Both the position numbers and the translations under genes were made by a program. From Calothrix sp. NIES-4105 (lineage in GTDB: Bacteria > Cyanobacteriota > Cyanobacteriia > Cyanobacteriales > Nostocaceae), in the NCBI RefSeq assembly GCF_002368415.1, contig NZ_AP018290.1, forward strand, positions 8,857,717 to 8,921,716: a stretch of DNA of 64,000 bases, in the 5' to 3' direction. Position 1 is the first letter of the stretch. Each line of letters opens with the position of its first letter. The notes beneath the pieces are model-generated. The model made no database searches. It saw nothing but the letters and a program-made list of their open reading frames with translations, and was not told the origin of the DNA. Below are positions 1-10,021 of this stretch, one piece after another.

Positions 1-1872
1 ACCGAAGGTGGAAGAACGACTCCAAGTATCGTCGGTTTTGGTAAGGGTGGTGAGCGCTTAGTCGGTCAATTGGCAAAACGCCAAGCTGTTACAAACGCAG
101 AAAATACTATTTTTAGTATCAAGCGATTTATTGGGCGCCGTTGGGAAGACACACAAATCGAACGGTCGAGGGTGCCTTATCAATGTATCAAAGGTCGTGA
201 TGATACCGTCGATGTGCAAATTCGCTCCAAGAACTACACACCCCAAGAAATCTCTGCGATGGTTTTGCAAAAGCTTAAACAAGACGCGGAGAATTTTTTG
301 GGTGAAACCGTTACGCAAGCAGTTATCACAGTACCTGCGTACTTTACTGATGCTCAACGCCAAGCTACAAAAGATGCAGGTACAATTGCTGGTCTTGAAG
401 TTTTACGCATTATCAACGAACCTACCGCAGCAGCTCTTGCATTTGGGTTAGATAAACAAGACCAAGAACAGTTAATTCTTGTATTTGACCTTGGTGGTGG
501 AACATTTGACGTATCTATTCTTCAACTTGGGGATTCTGTATTTGAAGTTAAAGCAACTTGTGGTAATAACCACTTAGGTGGTGATGACTTTGATAACGTT
601 ATCGTCGAGTGGATGATTGAAGTTTTCCGTTCTGCCGAAGCAGTTGACTTATCCCAAGACAAAATGGCGCTGCAACGTTTGCGTGAAGCTGCGGAAAAAG
701 CAAAAATTGAGCTATCAAGCATGGGCAGCACAAGCATCAACTTACCGTTCATTACTGCTGATGCAACTGGCCCTAAGCACTTAGAAACCGAACTTAGTCG
801 TGCGAAATTTGAAGAGTTAGCTAGTAGTTTGATAACAGCAACGCTTGAACCAATGGCGCAAGCGCTTAAAGATGCTGACCTCAAACCTCAAAATATCGAG
901 AAAATTATTTTGGTGGGTGGCTCGACACGCATTCCTGCGGTTCAAAACGCTTTAATGAAGTTTTTTAATGGTAAAGCTCCAGACCGTTCTATCAATCCTG
1001 ATGAAGCTGTTGCCCTTGGCGCCGCAATTCAAGCTGGGGTATTAGGTGGTGAGGTTGATAATTTATTGCTACTCGATGTCACTCCGCTTTCGTTAGGTAT
1101 TGAAACCCTAGGCGAAGTTTTCACTAAAATTATTGAGCGCAACACAACAATCCCTACCAGTAGATCTCAAGTTTTCTCCACCGCTATTGATGGACAAACT
1201 TCAGTCGAAATTCACGTTCTCCAAGGTGAACGGGCAATGGCGCGCGATAATAAAAGCCTTGGTAAATTCCTCCTTACTGGTATTCCACCTGCACCGCGCG
1301 GTGTTCCACAAATTGAGGTATCGTTTGAAATTGATGTCAACGGTATCATGCAAGTTGCTGCCCAAGATAAAGGTACTGGTAGAGAGCAAAGTATACGCAT
1401 TACTAATACAGGTGGTTTAAATGCATCGGAAATCGAAAAAATGCGTGCTGAAGCCGAAATCTTTGCAGAAGAAGATAAGAAGCGCATTGAATTAGTTGCT
1501 TTGAGAAATCAAGCTGATAACTTGCTAGGCAGCTATGAATCAACTTTAAGAAATGACGCTCATTTGATTAGCGATTCAATGAAACAGCTAGCTGATGAAA
1601 AATTATCTCAATTACAAGCTATAACTAACGATACTAGTGTCTCGATACACGAGTTCCAACAGCGTCTAGATGCGTTCCAACAAGCTTTATTTGCTATCGG
1701 CGCCGAGGTTTATAATCGAGCTAACAACAGTCAACCAGGCGAAATTGTCGAACTGACTAATACCTTAAGTCATGAAAACAGTAATGGTGTAAATGAAAAC
1801 ATGACACCGCAATTTAATTTTGATTTTGAAGAAGAAGCGAATGTGCTAGCAGATTACGAAGCAATTGACTAG
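1..1872 (+). CDS. dnaK: Hsp70 chaperone DnaK, 5-prime end outside the window
   Basis: ATP-dependent Hsp70 chaperone of the cytosol that works with DnaJ and GrpE in protein folding. The frame is open from base 1 and begins inside the N-terminal ATPase lobe ([13 protein letters not shown]); about 30 residues with the first phosphate loop lie upstream. Visible Hsp70 hallmarks are [17 protein letters not shown], the second phosphate loop [12 protein letters not shown] and the adenosine motif [10 protein letters not shown], followed by the substrate-binding domain ([11 protein letters not shown]) and an acidic helical lid. dnaJ follows 509 bp downstream on the same strand, the usual dnaK-dnaJ neighbourhood. 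Cyanobacteria carry several DnaK paralogs and I cannot number this one. Family assignment is certain. Confidence 0.96.
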   Translation, partial: TEGGRTTPSIVGFGKGGERLVGQLAKRQAVTNAENTIFSIKRFIGRRWEDTQIERSRVPYQCIKGRDDTVDVQIRSKNYTPQEISAMVLQKLKQDAENFLGETVTQAVITVPAYFTDAQRQATKDAGTIAGLEVLRIINEPTAAALAFGLDKQDQEQLILVFDLGGGTFDVSILQLGDSVFEVKATCGNNHLGGDDFDNVIVEWMIEVFRSAEAVDLSQDKMALQRLREAAEKAKIELSSMGSTSINLPFITADATGPKHLETELSRAKFEELASSLITATLEPMAQALKDADLKPQNIEKIILVGGSTRIPAVQNALMKFFNGKAPDRSINPDEAVALGAAIQAGVLGGEVDNLLLLDVTPLSLGIETLGEVFTKIIERNTTIPTSRSQVFSTAIDGQTSVEIHVLQGERAMARDNKSLGKFLLTGIPPAPRGVPQIEVSFEIDVNGIMQVAAQDKGTGREQSIRITNTGGLNASEIEKMRAEAEIFAEEDKKRIELVALRNQADNLLGSYESTLRNDAHLISDSMKQLADEKLSQLQAITNDTSVSIHEFQQRLDAFQQALFAIGAEVYNRANNSQPGEIVELTNTLSHENSNGVNENMTPQFNFDFEEEANVLADYEAID

Positions 1873-1924
1873 GATAACAATTATTTTGCTCCAAAACTGC
1901 TAAATTGTTATAACAAGCTATAAT

Positions 1925-1949
1925 TGCCGGGACTTTTTGTGTCTCGGCA
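1925..1949 (+). terminator. hairpin downstream of dnaK
   Basis: Arms TGCCGGGAC (1925-1933) and GTCTCGGCA (1941-1949) pair over 9 bp with one G-U pair around a 7-nt T-rich loop. It lies 53 bp after the dnaK stop. The T tract behind it is short, so a rho-independent terminator is plausible but not certain. Confidence 0.45.
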
Positions 1950-2381
1950 TTTGCTGTTGAGCCGTATATATTCAAATTTTTGCGTTCTTCTATACGGTTT
2001 TCCACACCTACAGTACTATCACAAGCGTTAGGAGCTTAAGTAAACGAACATAAAAAATCAATCTAAAAATCAATAAGAACGGCTATTGCCGTATAAGGCG
2101 GTGGAAACCACACCTGCACTTCCTTGATGATTTTAAGTATACTCATACATGACGTTTAATAACGATTCGCTAACTAAAAAGTTACATACCTTTTCATTTA
2201 GTGGACGCTTTTACAGTCTAGATCGACTAAATATATTTATTTTTGGTGATTTTTGTAGAAGGTAAAAGGTAAAATTTATTATTAACAAAACTTAACTCTT
2301 GCCTTCGGCACCTCTATCAACCAGAAATTGAGAGAGGCTAACGTGCGATCTTTCTAACTTCTAACTCTCACCTTTTACAAT
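1950..2381. other. dnaK-dnaJ intergenic region
   Basis: No gene is visible in this AT-rich stretch. GGTAAAAGG near 2264 and CCTTTTAC near 2371 form a loose inverted repeat enclosing the dnaJ leader, which resembles common cyanobacterial filler repeats. No CIRCE operator (TTAGCACTC, 9-nt spacer, GAGTGCTAA) is present, so HrcA control from this gap is not supported. No clear ribosome binding site precedes dnaJ. Confidence 0.4.
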
Positions 2382-3524
2382 ATGGCTCGCGACTATTATG
2401 AAATTTTAGGTGTCTCTCGTGAGGCAGACAAGGACGAAATTAAAAGTGCTTACCGCCGATTAGCTCGTAAGTACCACCCAGATGTTAATAAAGAAGCGGG
2501 AGCCGAAGAACGTTTTAAAGAAATTAACCGTGCTTATGAAGTGCTTTCCGAGCCAGAAGTACGGGCACGCTACGACCGTTTCGGTCACGATGGTGTGAAC
2601 GCCGGTGCTGGTGTAGGCTTTCAAGATATGGGCGACATGGGTGGTTTTGCCGATATTTTTGAAAGTATTTTCAGCGGTTTTGCTGGTGGTATGGGTGGTC
2701 AAGGGCAACAGCGGCGCCGTAGTGGTCCGGTTCGTGGTGACGACCTACAACTCGACTTAAAGTTAGACTTTCGAGAAGCCGTGTTTGGTGGCGAAAAGCA
2801 AATTCGCATTGCTCATTTAGAAACTTGTGAAGTTTGTACTGGAAGTGGCGCCAAACCAGGTACTCGTCCACGTCAATGTTCAACCTGTAGTGGTTCTGGA
2901 CAAGTACGTCGCGTTACACGAACACCTTTTGGTAGCTTTACTCAAGTTTCCACTTGTCCTACGTGTAATGGAACGGGAATGGTTATCGAAGATAAATGCG
3001 ATAACTGTGGTGGCAAAGGCGCCAACCAAGTAGCTAAACAACTCAAAATTACAATTCCAGCAGGGGTATACGATGGACTTCGGTTGCGTATACCAGGTGA
3101 GGGAGATGCAGGTCAGCGCTCAGGTCCTGCCGGAGACTTGTATGTTCAGCTAACGGTTAACGAAGATAGCGAATTCCAACGCGAAGATTTAAATATTCGC
3201 TCTACTATCTCGATAAGTTATCTGCAAGCAATTTTAGGATGTAGACTACAGGTAAATACTGTAGATGGACCGGAGGAATTAACGATTCCTTCAGGAACAC
3301 AGCCTTATGCTGAGTTTAAATTAGAAAATCACGGTGTGCCAAGATTAGGTAATCCTGTGAATCGGGGTGACCAGTTGGTAACAGTCATGGTTGATATCCC
3401 AAATCCGTCTAAATTAAGCACTGAAGAGCGGAAATTGCTCGAAGAACTCGCTAAAATTAGAGGAGAACGCACGGGAAAAGGCGGTATTGAAGGATTTTTA
3501 GGTAACTTGTTCCACCAAAAATAA
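2382..3524 (+). CDS. dnaJ: type I Hsp40 co-chaperone DnaJ
   Basis: Stimulates DnaK ATP hydrolysis and delivers unfolded clients. The 380-residue product has every type I DnaJ module in order. The J domain spans about residues 1-70 with the HPD motif at 32-34. A Gly/Phe-rich linker with many GG pairs follows. Four zinc-binding CxxCxGxG-type repeats ([32 protein letters not shown]) lie at about 150-215, before the C-terminal substrate-binding domains. Length matches the family norm. The ATG at 2382 gives the canonical start [11 protein letters not shown]. Gene order dnaK-dnaJ-tusA-like-rsgA on one strand with short gaps after dnaJ suggests cotranscription from dnaJ onward. Confidence 0.97.
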   Translation: MARDYYEILGVSREADKDEIKSAYRRLARKYHPDVNKEAGAEERFKEINRAYEVLSEPEVRARYDRFGHDGVNAGAGVGFQDMGDMGGFADIFESIFSGFAGGMGGQGQQRRRSGPVRGDDLQLDLKLDFREAVFGGEKQIRIAHLETCEVCTGSGAKPGTRPRQCSTCSGSGQVRRVTRTPFGSFTQVSTCPTCNGTGMVIEDKCDNCGGKGANQVAKQLKITIPAGVYDGLRLRIPGEGDAGQRSGPAGDLYVQLTVNEDSEFQREDLNIRSTISISYLQAILGCRLQVNTVDGPEELTIPSGTQPYAEFKLENHGVPRLGNPVNRGDQLVTVMVDIPNPSKLSTEERKLLEELAKIRGERTGKGGIEGFLGNLFHQK

Positions 3525-3542
3525 ACATAAATATAGTTGCGA

Positions 3543-3797
3543 ATGAGCGTATCTTCTACTTACACACCCGATGCTCAACTTGATTTGCGCGGCACTCCTT
3601 GTCCGATTAATTTTGTTCGGACAAAGTTAAGTTTAGAAAAAATGACTCCAGGTAGTTTGCTAGAAGTGTGGTTAGACCCTGGTGAACCAATCGAGCAAGT
3701 ACCTGATAGCTTAACTATGGCAGGTTATCAAGTTGAGCAAGTAACCGATTGTTCTGGTTACTTTTCATTGTTAGTACGCCGTCCTAATACGCTATGA
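3543..3797 (+). CDS. TusA/SirA-family sulfur-carrier-like protein
   Basis: Small protein of 84 residues with the TusA fold signature: LDLRGTPCPINFVRTKLSL contains the conserved Cys-Pro at the start of helix 1, the residue that carries persulfide in TusA proteins. The rest matches the beta-alpha-beta-alpha layout, ending in FSLLVRR. I chose the ATG at 3543 (MSVSSTYTPD); a TTG at 3537 would add two residues. It starts 18 bp after dnaJ and overlaps rsgA by 4 bp (ATGA), so translation of the pair is probably coupled. The sulfur acceptor in cyanobacteria is not known from this sequence; the role as sulfur relay is a family inference. Confidence 0.85.
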   Translation: MSVSSTYTPDAQLDLRGTPCPINFVRTKLSLEKMTPGSLLEVWLDPGEPIEQVPDSLTMAGYQVEQVTDCSGYFSLLVRRPNTL

Positions 3798-4870
3798 ACG
3801 CGGTTGAAAAGGAACCAAAGGTACAACTGACAGGTACAGTGCTTGCTGTACAGGCTAATTTCTATCAGGTACAACTTGATTACGACAAGGGGGACAAGAG
3901 AGAACTTGTTCCCTTAACTCTCCTGTGTACTCGTCGAACTCGATTAAAAAAAATCGGGCATTCTGTGATGGTTGGAGACCGTGTTATTGTCGAAGAACCT
4001 GACTGGGCTGGTACTAGGGGTGCTATAGCCTCAGTTTTACCACGTTCGAGTTTATTAGACCGTCCGGCGATTGCTAACGTTGATCAAATTTTACTCGTAT
4101 TTGCTGCTGCTGACCCACCGTTAGAACCATATCAACTCAGCCGTTTCTTGGTCAAAGCTGAATCTACAGGGTTAGATGTGGTTTTATGTCTTAATAAATG
4201 TGATTTAATATCAGATACTCTTCAAGCTTCTATTTTTGAACGTTTAAGTTCATGGGGATATCAGCCTACTTTTATTAGTGTATATAACAGTATAAACACT
4301 GAAGCTTTATTGAGTAGACTTCAGAACAAAACTACTGTATTAGCAGGCGCCTCTGGTGTTGGTAAATCGAGCTTGATCAATAAATTAATACCTTCGGTCA
4401 ACCTGCGCGTTGGTGAAGTATCTGGAAAGCTCGCAAAGGGGCGCCATACTACCCGTCACGTTGAACTGTTTGAACTACCAAACGGTGGTCTACTCGCTGA
4501 TACACCCGGTTTTAATCAACCAGACTTAGATTGTAGCCCATCTGAACTAGCTTACTATTTTCCTGAAGCCAAACAAAAGTTAGAAGAGGGAACCTGTCGG
4601 TTTGGTGACTGCCTGCATCGTGATGAACCATCATGTGTTGTCCGGGGAGATTGGGAACGTTACGAACATTATTTGGTTCTTTTAGAAGAAACTTTATCGA
4701 GACAAGCTTACCTTAATTCTTCAACTGACCCCGAATCTACTTTGAAGCTCAAAACCAAAGGTAAAGGTGAAAGTCACTACGAACCGAAACTCGAAACAAA
4801 AAAATATCGTCAAAAGTCTCGACGTACTCAATTACAAGAATTACAGCAGTTTTATCAAGACGAAGATTAA
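3794..4870 (+). CDS. rsgA: ribosome small-subunit-dependent GTPase RsgA
   Basis: Circularly permuted GTPase that checks late 30S subunit maturation. The 358-residue protein has an N-terminal OB fold (about 10-80). The G motifs come in permuted order: G4 NKCD at 134-137, then G1 GASGVGKS at 185-192, then G3 DTPGF at 236-240. A C-terminal zinc site uses C268, C273, H275 and C281 (CRFGDCLH and SC). The last 60 residues are a basic, Lys/Gln-rich tail that may contact rRNA. Its ATG overlaps the stop of the TusA-like gene (ATGA). The family call is secure. Confidence 0.96.
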   Translation: MNAVEKEPKVQLTGTVLAVQANFYQVQLDYDKGDKRELVPLTLLCTRRTRLKKIGHSVMVGDRVIVEEPDWAGTRGAIASVLPRSSLLDRPAIANVDQILLVFAAADPPLEPYQLSRFLVKAESTGLDVVLCLNKCDLISDTLQASIFERLSSWGYQPTFISVYNSINTEALLSRLQNKTTVLAGASGVGKSSLINKLIPSVNLRVGEVSGKLAKGRHTTRHVELFELPNGGLLADTPGFNQPDLDCSPSELAYYFPEAKQKLEEGTCRFGDCLHRDEPSCVVRGDWERYEHYLVLLEETLSRQAYLNSSTDPESTLKLKTKGKGESHYEPKLETKKYRQKSRRTQLQELQQFYQDED

Positions 4871-5101
4871 TTTTTGTAATACGCACTATACGTTTAAATA
4901 CTTAAACACGAATATAACAAATATTAGTTATTTTCGTATTATTACTCTGCTACAAAAAAATAAAAACGGTTAAAGTTTTTATTAAAAGGGCAAACTACTG
5001 TTTTGTTTTGTAAGTCTTGAATATTAATACGGCAACTAACTATATATCTGGTAGCTGTAAATTTTAACGCATTAAAACACACATAAATTAAGTAATAACC
5101 C

Positions 5102-6004
5102 ATGACTTTATCTGTCTTGACTCCTAAACTTTCTCCGAGTCGAATATGGACTTGGCGGGGTTTTCCAATCTCTTACCAAGCACAAGGAACCACAGGGCCT
5201 GCAGTAATTTTGATACATGGTTTTGGCGCTTCGTGGTGGCATTGGCGGAAAAATATTCCGGTACTAGCAGATAATTGTCGTGTTTTTGCGATTGATTTGA
5301 TTGGGTTTGGTGGTTCGGCAAAGCCCAACCCGATAGAAGAGGTTGCCTACACTTTTGAAACTTGGGGACAGCAGATAGCTGACTTTTGTCGTGAAGTTGT
5401 TGGGGAACCCGTTTTTTTAGTGGGTAACTCAATTGGTTGTATTGTCGCTATGCAAGCAGCAGTAGATAACCCAGATATTGTCCGCTCAGTCGCGATGCTT
5501 AACTGTTCGCTACGTTTGTTACACGACCGTAAACGCGCGTCTTTACCTTGGCATCGTCGTTTCGGCGCCCCATTATTACAAAAAATATTATCGAATCAAG
5601 CAGTAGGTAATTTCTTTTTTAACCAACTTGCTAAACCTAAAACAGTTCGTAAAATCTTATTACAAGCTTACGTTAACCCCGATGCTGTCACCGACGAGCT
5701 AATAGATATTTTAATGTCACCGGCTTCAGACCCAGGTGCTGTTGCTGTATTTCTAGCATTTACATCATATTCGAGTGGACCTTTACCCGAAGACTTATTA
5801 CCTAAATTACCTTGTCCTGCGATTATTGTATGGGGTGCTGCTGACCCTTGGGAACCTATCGATTTGGGACGCGAATTCGCTAACTACCCCCAAGTACTCA
5901 AGTTTATCCCTATCGAAGGAGTTGGGCATTGTCCTCAAGATGAGGCACCGCAAATTGTTAACCCAATTTTACAAGATTGGATTTCAGAGCAATGTAGGTC
6001 TTAA
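5102..6004 (+). CDS. alpha/beta-fold hydrolase
   Basis: Serine hydrolase of the alpha/beta fold, 300 residues. The oxyanion motif HGFGASWWHWRKN is near residue 40. The nucleophile elbow is GNSIG with Ser near 109, a late Asp is in WGAADPWEP, and the catalytic His is in GVGHCPQDEAP near the C-terminus, so the triad is complete. No signal peptide is visible. The cyanobacterial and plastid relatives with this pattern include chlorophyll or pheophytin-acting and uncharacterised hydrolases. The substrate cannot be decided from sequence. It is a single gene with an AT-rich 230-bp leader. Confidence 0.88.
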   Translation: MTLSVLTPKLSPSRIWTWRGFPISYQAQGTTGPAVILIHGFGASWWHWRKNIPVLADNCRVFAIDLIGFGGSAKPNPIEEVAYTFETWGQQIADFCREVVGEPVFLVGNSIGCIVAMQAAVDNPDIVRSVAMLNCSLRLLHDRKRASLPWHRRFGAPLLQKILSNQAVGNFFFNQLAKPKTVRKILLQAYVNPDAVTDELIDILMSPASDPGAVAVFLAFTSYSSGPLPEDLLPKLPCPAIIVWGAADPWEPIDLGREFANYPQVLKFIPIEGVGHCPQDEAPQIVNPILQDWISEQCRS

Positions 6005-6207
6005 TGTAGCACGGGCCAAGGCGCCTGTGCAGTAACAAAAAGTATTTATTTTTACCACGCCCGTCACAGAGAACACAGAGTCGGGTTGGCGCCTGCCTGG
6101 AATATACAGAATATAATTGACGCTCCGGGATGCCCATCCCACAAGAAGCTATACACAAAATTAGATTAGGTTTGATAACCAATGGTTATCAAATGCTTTA
6201 CGCACGC

Positions 6208-6459
6208 TTATATAGCCACTTTATTTGACCAAATACTTAGTAAAATTTGATCATCAAAGTCTTCCCAGTGAGCCGATAATGCTTTGGTATCGCGGCAAAA
6301 TTTCTCAAAATCAGAACAAATGACAGATGTTGTCATTATTACGTTAGCCAAAATATCAACATCTGGGTACATTCGTAGTGTGGCTGTTCTTTCATCTAGC
6401 GACATATAAATAGTTCCGTATCCAAGCAATACATTACACTCACGGGAATAAGTGGGCAT
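6208..6459 (-). CDS. small hypothetical protein, uncertain
   Basis: An 83-residue frame (MPTYSRECNVLLGYG...) with balanced amino-acid use, an internal hydrophobic stretch around ILANVIMTTSVI and an acidic-aromatic segment AHWEDFDDQILLSIW. I recognise no family. It sits just beyond the terminator of the PEP-CTERM gene on the same strand, so it needs its own promoter. The codon pattern looks coding-like and no competing frame is present, but conservation was not tested, so it may be chance. Confidence 0.4.
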   Translation of the reverse strand: MPTYSRECNVLLGYGTIYMSLDERTATLRMYPDVDILANVIMTTSVICSDFEKFCRDTKALSAHWEDFDDQILLSIWSNKVAI

Positions 6460-6465
6460 AAATTA

Positions 6466-6499
6466 CAAAAAATCCCGGCTACGTAAAAGTTTCCGGGAT
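6466..6499 (-). terminator. rho-independent terminator of the PEP-CTERM gene
   Basis: On the minus strand ATCCCGG (complement of 6493-6499) pairs perfectly with CCGGGAT (complement of 6472-6478) and is followed at once by a run of T. It lies 27 bp after the stop codon of the gene at 6526-7359. This is a textbook intrinsic terminator. Confidence 0.88.
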
Positions 6500-6525
6500 G
6501 TTGATTTTCTATGCTTAATGAGCAA

Positions 6526-7359
6526 TTAATAACTCAATTTACGCTTGGCTTTTGCAACCAGAAGAATAGCGGCTGTGCCGAACAGAGCCAATGTGCTATT
6601 TGATTCTGGAACTGTAACACTTGCGCGATTACTTTTTAGCTCAAACAAACTTAGATTGGCGCCTGCTGTAAATTTCCGAGAATAGTAACCTGTAACGAGA
6701 GCAAGAGCGTCGTTATTTATACTCGTAGATTGTCGATTGAAAGATGTGCTTTTGGGAACAAAGGAAAAATTTTCACTTTTATTGTAAGTCAGATAATTTG
6801 AGTTGCTAGGATTTGCTACATTTCCTTTAATTGAAAGCGAATCTAAAAGACTTCCGTTTTCTTGGTCGTATAATAGCACCTCGATTAAACCACTGGCGCC
6901 TGCATTTTCAGTATCCGGATTATCAACTGAAGTCTCAAGACTAAGAAAACCCATGAAATTAAATGAAAAAATACCTCCTGGAGCTACTTTAAAGTCATAA
7001 CCTTTAGCAGAAGCCAAACTTTCAGCGATACCAAAATAATTTTTACCTTGACCAGCGGCTTGAGTTAAAGAAATATTATTCGCAAATGTTTCAGAGTACT
7101 TGGGGAAACTGCTAAAGTAAGCATTTGCTAGCGCATCAGAATTAACTCGACCTTGACCATTAAAACTAATTGCCTCGGTACTTGTATTTGTAAAAGTCTC
7201 AACATTTAAAGGGTTAACGCTGAAGTTTTGTAACTGAAAACCTGCTTCTGAAGATGCATAAGTTGCAGCTTGACTGGGTGTAGCAGTAGTTAGAAAAGTA
7301 GCAATAGCACTTGCTGTTAATAGTAAAAAACGCTCGAGCAATTCCAATTGCTTCTGCAT
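6526..7359 (-). CDS. exported PEP-CTERM-type protein
   Basis: Secreted or surface-anchored protein of 277 residues. The ATG at 7359 is chosen because AGAGGA sits 6 bp before it; an earlier in-frame start would add 14 residues with no binding site. An N-terminal signal peptide (LLLTASAIATFLTTATPSQA, cleavage after AQA-like) leads into a Ser/Asn/Thr-rich beta-type body. The C-terminus VPESNSTLALFGTAAILL plus KAKRK has the PEP-CTERM layout: a Pro-Glu motif, one membrane helix and a basic tail. Such tails are processed by exosortase, which is not in this window. The function of the body is unknown. A strong terminator follows. Confidence 0.8.
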   Translation of the reverse strand: MQKQLELLERFLLLTASAIATFLTTATPSQAATYASSEAGFQLQNFSVNPLNVETFTNTSTEAISFNGQGRVNSDALANAYFSSFPKYSETFANNISLTQAAGQGKNYFGIAESLASAKGYDFKVAPGGIFSFNFMGFLSLETSVDNPDTENAGASGLIEVLLYDQENGSLLDSLSIKGNVANPSNSNYLTYNKSENFSFVPKSTSFNRQSTSINNDALALVTGYYSRKFTAGANLSLFELKSNRASVTVPESNSTLALFGTAAILLVAKAKRKLSY

Positions 7360-7401
7360 ATAATTCCTCTGGTTTTTGGTTAAATTCTTGACAATACACA
7401 A

Positions 7402-7766
7402 GTCAATTCACGCCACCTAATTAAGTCAGGTAACTCCAAGAACAAAAATAAATTTTTTTGTTAAGTGATTATGTCAACTTCATACGCAATATAATTATCC
7501 TAAAAGTATACACTTAGTATTTATGTAAAATTATTGTAATTTTGTATGTAATTCTGACTAAGTATTTGTAATTTATATGTAAACTTACTTATAATGACCA
7601 CAGGCGAAGAAGGGCTGTCCTACAAGCTACAAGCGAGCAAAATTAATCACATAGTAAAAATTGACAATGAATCATTGTCAATTTTAGATTTTAAAATTTA
7701 TTTGTAACTATATAGTGATTTTTATTGTGGTGCATGACTATATAACATCACGCACCAAAAAGCAAG
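7402..7766. other. intergenic region with a long palindrome
   Basis: Very AT-rich leader region of the PEP-CTERM gene, downstream of the LCP gene. Apart from the perfect palindrome at 7657-7685, listed separately, I see no gene, tRNA or clear promoter pair. Confidence 0.4.
7657..7685. terminator. perfect 14-bp inverted repeat after the LCP gene
   Basis: AAAATTGACAATGA (7657-7670) and its exact reverse complement (7672-7685) are separated by one base. As RNA it forms a stem of about 12 bp flanked by A and T runs, which would work as a bidirectional terminator. It could instead be an operator dyad. It lies 82 bp after the stop of the LCP gene. Confidence 0.55.
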
Positions 7767-9200
7767 TTATCGTGAACTTGGAATTGAATTTTGAATCGAA
7801 TTAAGTTGCTGTAACCAGTCTTTGCCAACTTGGATACTAACATCCGAGCCAAGAGTACCTGTACTTTCGACTCGAACTTCACCGAAACCTATAGTATTAC
7901 GAACTGTCTCAGCTTCATTACCGTCACCTTGCTGGGCAACAATATGAGTTACTTGTAAAGGTTCACCCCAGCTTTTGGCGATAAATACGTTACGATAACC
8001 TGCTTTTTCTAAAGTCCTAATTAATGGTTGAAGGTTCGTTTTCTCATCACCTGTGCTATCTTGAATCGCAACGCGCAGCTTCCTTGGTTCAGTGTCTTTT
8101 GTAGTTGCTGTAGATTGCAAATCAAAGTGCTGCGCCATTGTTTTAGCAATCTTATCAGGATTTGGAACCCAATAGCTAGCATCGAATTCTTTGTTTTCGC
8201 TAAACCTACCTGGCACCATTAACTGTAAAATATTTGAGCGGTTTGTACGGGCGCCATATCCAACTAACGCTAATAATTCTTCAACCGTCAAGTTAGTATC
8301 AATGTGTTCTTTAACAACATTGAGTACATCTGGTAAGCGTCCTAAAGTCGCTGGATTGAGAGTTTGATCCATAAGCGCGCGCATTACCATTTGCTGACGC
8401 TGAATTCGACCAATATCGCCATTTTCATCGTGACGGTAACGTAATAACTGTAATGCTTTATTACCATCAAGATGCTGCTGCCCTTTTTTGAGGTTAATGT
8501 AAAGATGCTGCGAGTCATCTTGATATTTCATGTCTTTGGGGACAAAAACATTTACACCACCTAGCGCATCAATCAGCTTACCAACACCTAGAACGTTGAT
8601 ACGAACATAGCGGTCAACTCCTACACCACCCAGCAAGTTGCTGACTGTTTTAGCAGTCAAAGCTGGCCCTCCAAATGTATTAGCAGCATTAATTTTTTTC
8701 ATCCCATGTCCCTCAACTTCAATTCGGGTATCACGGGGAATCGAGAGCATTTTTAAAGTTTTGCTCTCTGGGTCAAAACGAATTAGTAACATTACATCCG
8801 CTAAACCGTCAAACGAATTCACTTGAGGAAGATAACGGAGATTTTGACTTTCAGCGGGAGGATTTTTGACATCGGGAGGAAGTACGCTCATCCCCATCAC
8901 AAGAATGTTGACAGGACGGGTTAATTCAGAAAAGCGTAACCCACCTCCAGCAATGCGGTCTCCATCGAATACTGCTGCTTCTTGTGGACTTAAGTTCGCT
9001 TGCATCAGAGGAGTGCTGCTTAAGGATACTGCTAGTAGTGCCCCAGCAGTTGCTGATACCATCGCAATTCCGCTCATTCCTACCCAAAACCACAGCCAAC
9101 GTCCAGATTTAGCAGGAATTTTTTTACTGCTTACATCCGAGGTTTCACTTGAAAAGTTCTCTTCCGCAGAAGTTCTTTGAATCGTCACTGACTTCCTCAC
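7767..9200 (-). CDS. LytR-CpsA-Psr family cell-envelope ligase
   Basis: LCP proteins transfer glycopolymers from lipid carriers to the cell wall on the outer face of the membrane. The 477-residue protein has a short cytoplasmic N-terminus, one membrane helix (about 33-60, WLWFWVGMSGIAMVSATAGALLA) and the LCP catalytic domain. Its conserved pieces are NILVMG, DGLADVMLLIRF, SIPRDTRIEV, INAANTFGG and the Arg cluster LLRYRHDENGDIGRIQRQQ. A C-terminal LytR_C-type domain (LRVAIQDSTGD to VRVES) completes it. In cyanobacteria the acceptor polymer is not established. It stands alone, with a 305-bp upstream gap. Confidence 0.93.
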   Translation of the reverse strand: MRKSVTIQRTSAEENFSSETSDVSSKKIPAKSGRWLWFWVGMSGIAMVSATAGALLAVSLSSTPLMQANLSPQEAAVFDGDRIAGGGLRFSELTRPVNILVMGMSVLPPDVKNPPAESQNLRYLPQVNSFDGLADVMLLIRFDPESKTLKMLSIPRDTRIEVEGHGMKKINAANTFGGPALTAKTVSNLLGGVGVDRYVRINVLGVGKLIDALGGVNVFVPKDMKYQDDSQHLYINLKKGQQHLDGNKALQLLRYRHDENGDIGRIQRQQMVMRALMDQTLNPATLGRLPDVLNVVKEHIDTNLTVEELLALVGYGARTNRSNILQLMVPGRFSENKEFDASYWVPNPDKIAKTMAQHFDLQSTATTKDTEPRKLRVAIQDSTGDEKTNLQPLIRTLEKAGYRNVFIAKSWGEPLQVTHIVAQQGDGNEAETVRNTIGFGEVRVESTGTLGSDVSIQVGKDWLQQLNSIQNSIPSSR

Positions 9201-9505
9201 ACTTAATCTATATAAATTTCACCGAGTCTACTTTTTATACGTAGATGCTTACAAATTTCGCTTGCTAATTATTAAATTATTAAGGCTAAGTACCGTATCC
9301 CGATGTTAACCTAAACACTTATAACTGTATTTTTCCTATTTTTCTGTTCCTCCCTTTGCAAATCCGGAGATACCAAAGCATATTTTATTGAAGTATGGCA
9401 ATATTTAAGCCGATTTGACTAGACCTAAATGCAGGATGTTTGTTCTGTTGGACAAAATCCCGTATAACTACTTATATATATTGCCTTATTGGCTAATTAT
9501 TACTT
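9201..9505. other. intergenic region, nothing recognised
   Basis: AT-rich spacer between the LCP gene and a small membrane-protein gene on the same strand. It must hold the LCP promoter, but I could not pick a confident -35/-10 pair and see no repeat, RNA gene or hairpin with a T tract. Confidence 0.35.
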
Positions 9506-9907
9506 TTACCTAGTATATTTACTTAAAATTTGCTCCGAAAGCTTATTAAATCCGGGTAAGCGCTTACGAGTGCCCCTAATCGTGCGTAATACAAGCCAAA
9601 CGCTAACCAAGAAGTAGCCTGAAGTTAGAAAAGTATTTAAAATCAGTAGACGCAATGCTAACAAATTTGACGTTTGCTCTGCCCCTGTTGCTAGTAGTAG
9701 ATATCCAAGTATCCAGGTAAGCATCAAAGTTATAGACAACTTACTAGCCGTAAGTTGTTCCCGTGTAGAATGACGACTATACAATGTCCATAGCGAAGGA
9801 AAAAAGCCAACAACCGGAATCATGTACAACGCTAACTGTAAACTTGACGAATTTGACTTGGCGCCAGCCGACCGAGAGATATTTTCAATTGATTTACGTT
9901 TTTTCAT
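9506..9907 (-). CDS. small conserved-type membrane protein
   Basis: A 133-residue protein with a basic, Ser-rich N-terminus and about three hydrophobic segments (LQLALYMIPVVGFFPSLW, LSITLMLTWILGYLLLATG and LLILNTFLTSGYFLVSVWLVL), ending in a basic tail. It is probably an inner- or thylakoid-membrane protein. I recognise its general look from cyanobacterial genomes but no characterised family. It is divergently oriented from the AI-2E family transporter gene starting at 10022, sharing a 114-bp promoter region. Confidence 0.7.
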   Translation of the reverse strand: MKKRKSIENISRSAGAKSNSSSLQLALYMIPVVGFFPSLWTLYSRHSTREQLTASKLSITLMLTWILGYLLLATGAEQTSNLLALRLLILNTFLTSGYFLVSVWLVLRTIRGTRKRLPGFNKLSEQILSKYTR

Positions 9908-10021
9908 ATATTAATTGTGCAATCCTGTTTCTAGACAGATGTGTGTAGGTCGTGTAGTCAGAGATAATAGACTAATGATTTCCAAACATATTCCCAAAGT
10001 TGTACAGTAATGTAGCAGCAG

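Noticed and set aside
1873-2381. CIRCE/HrcA operator upstream of dnaJ
   Set aside because: The required TTAGCACTC and GAGTGCTAA arms with a 9-bp spacer are not there.
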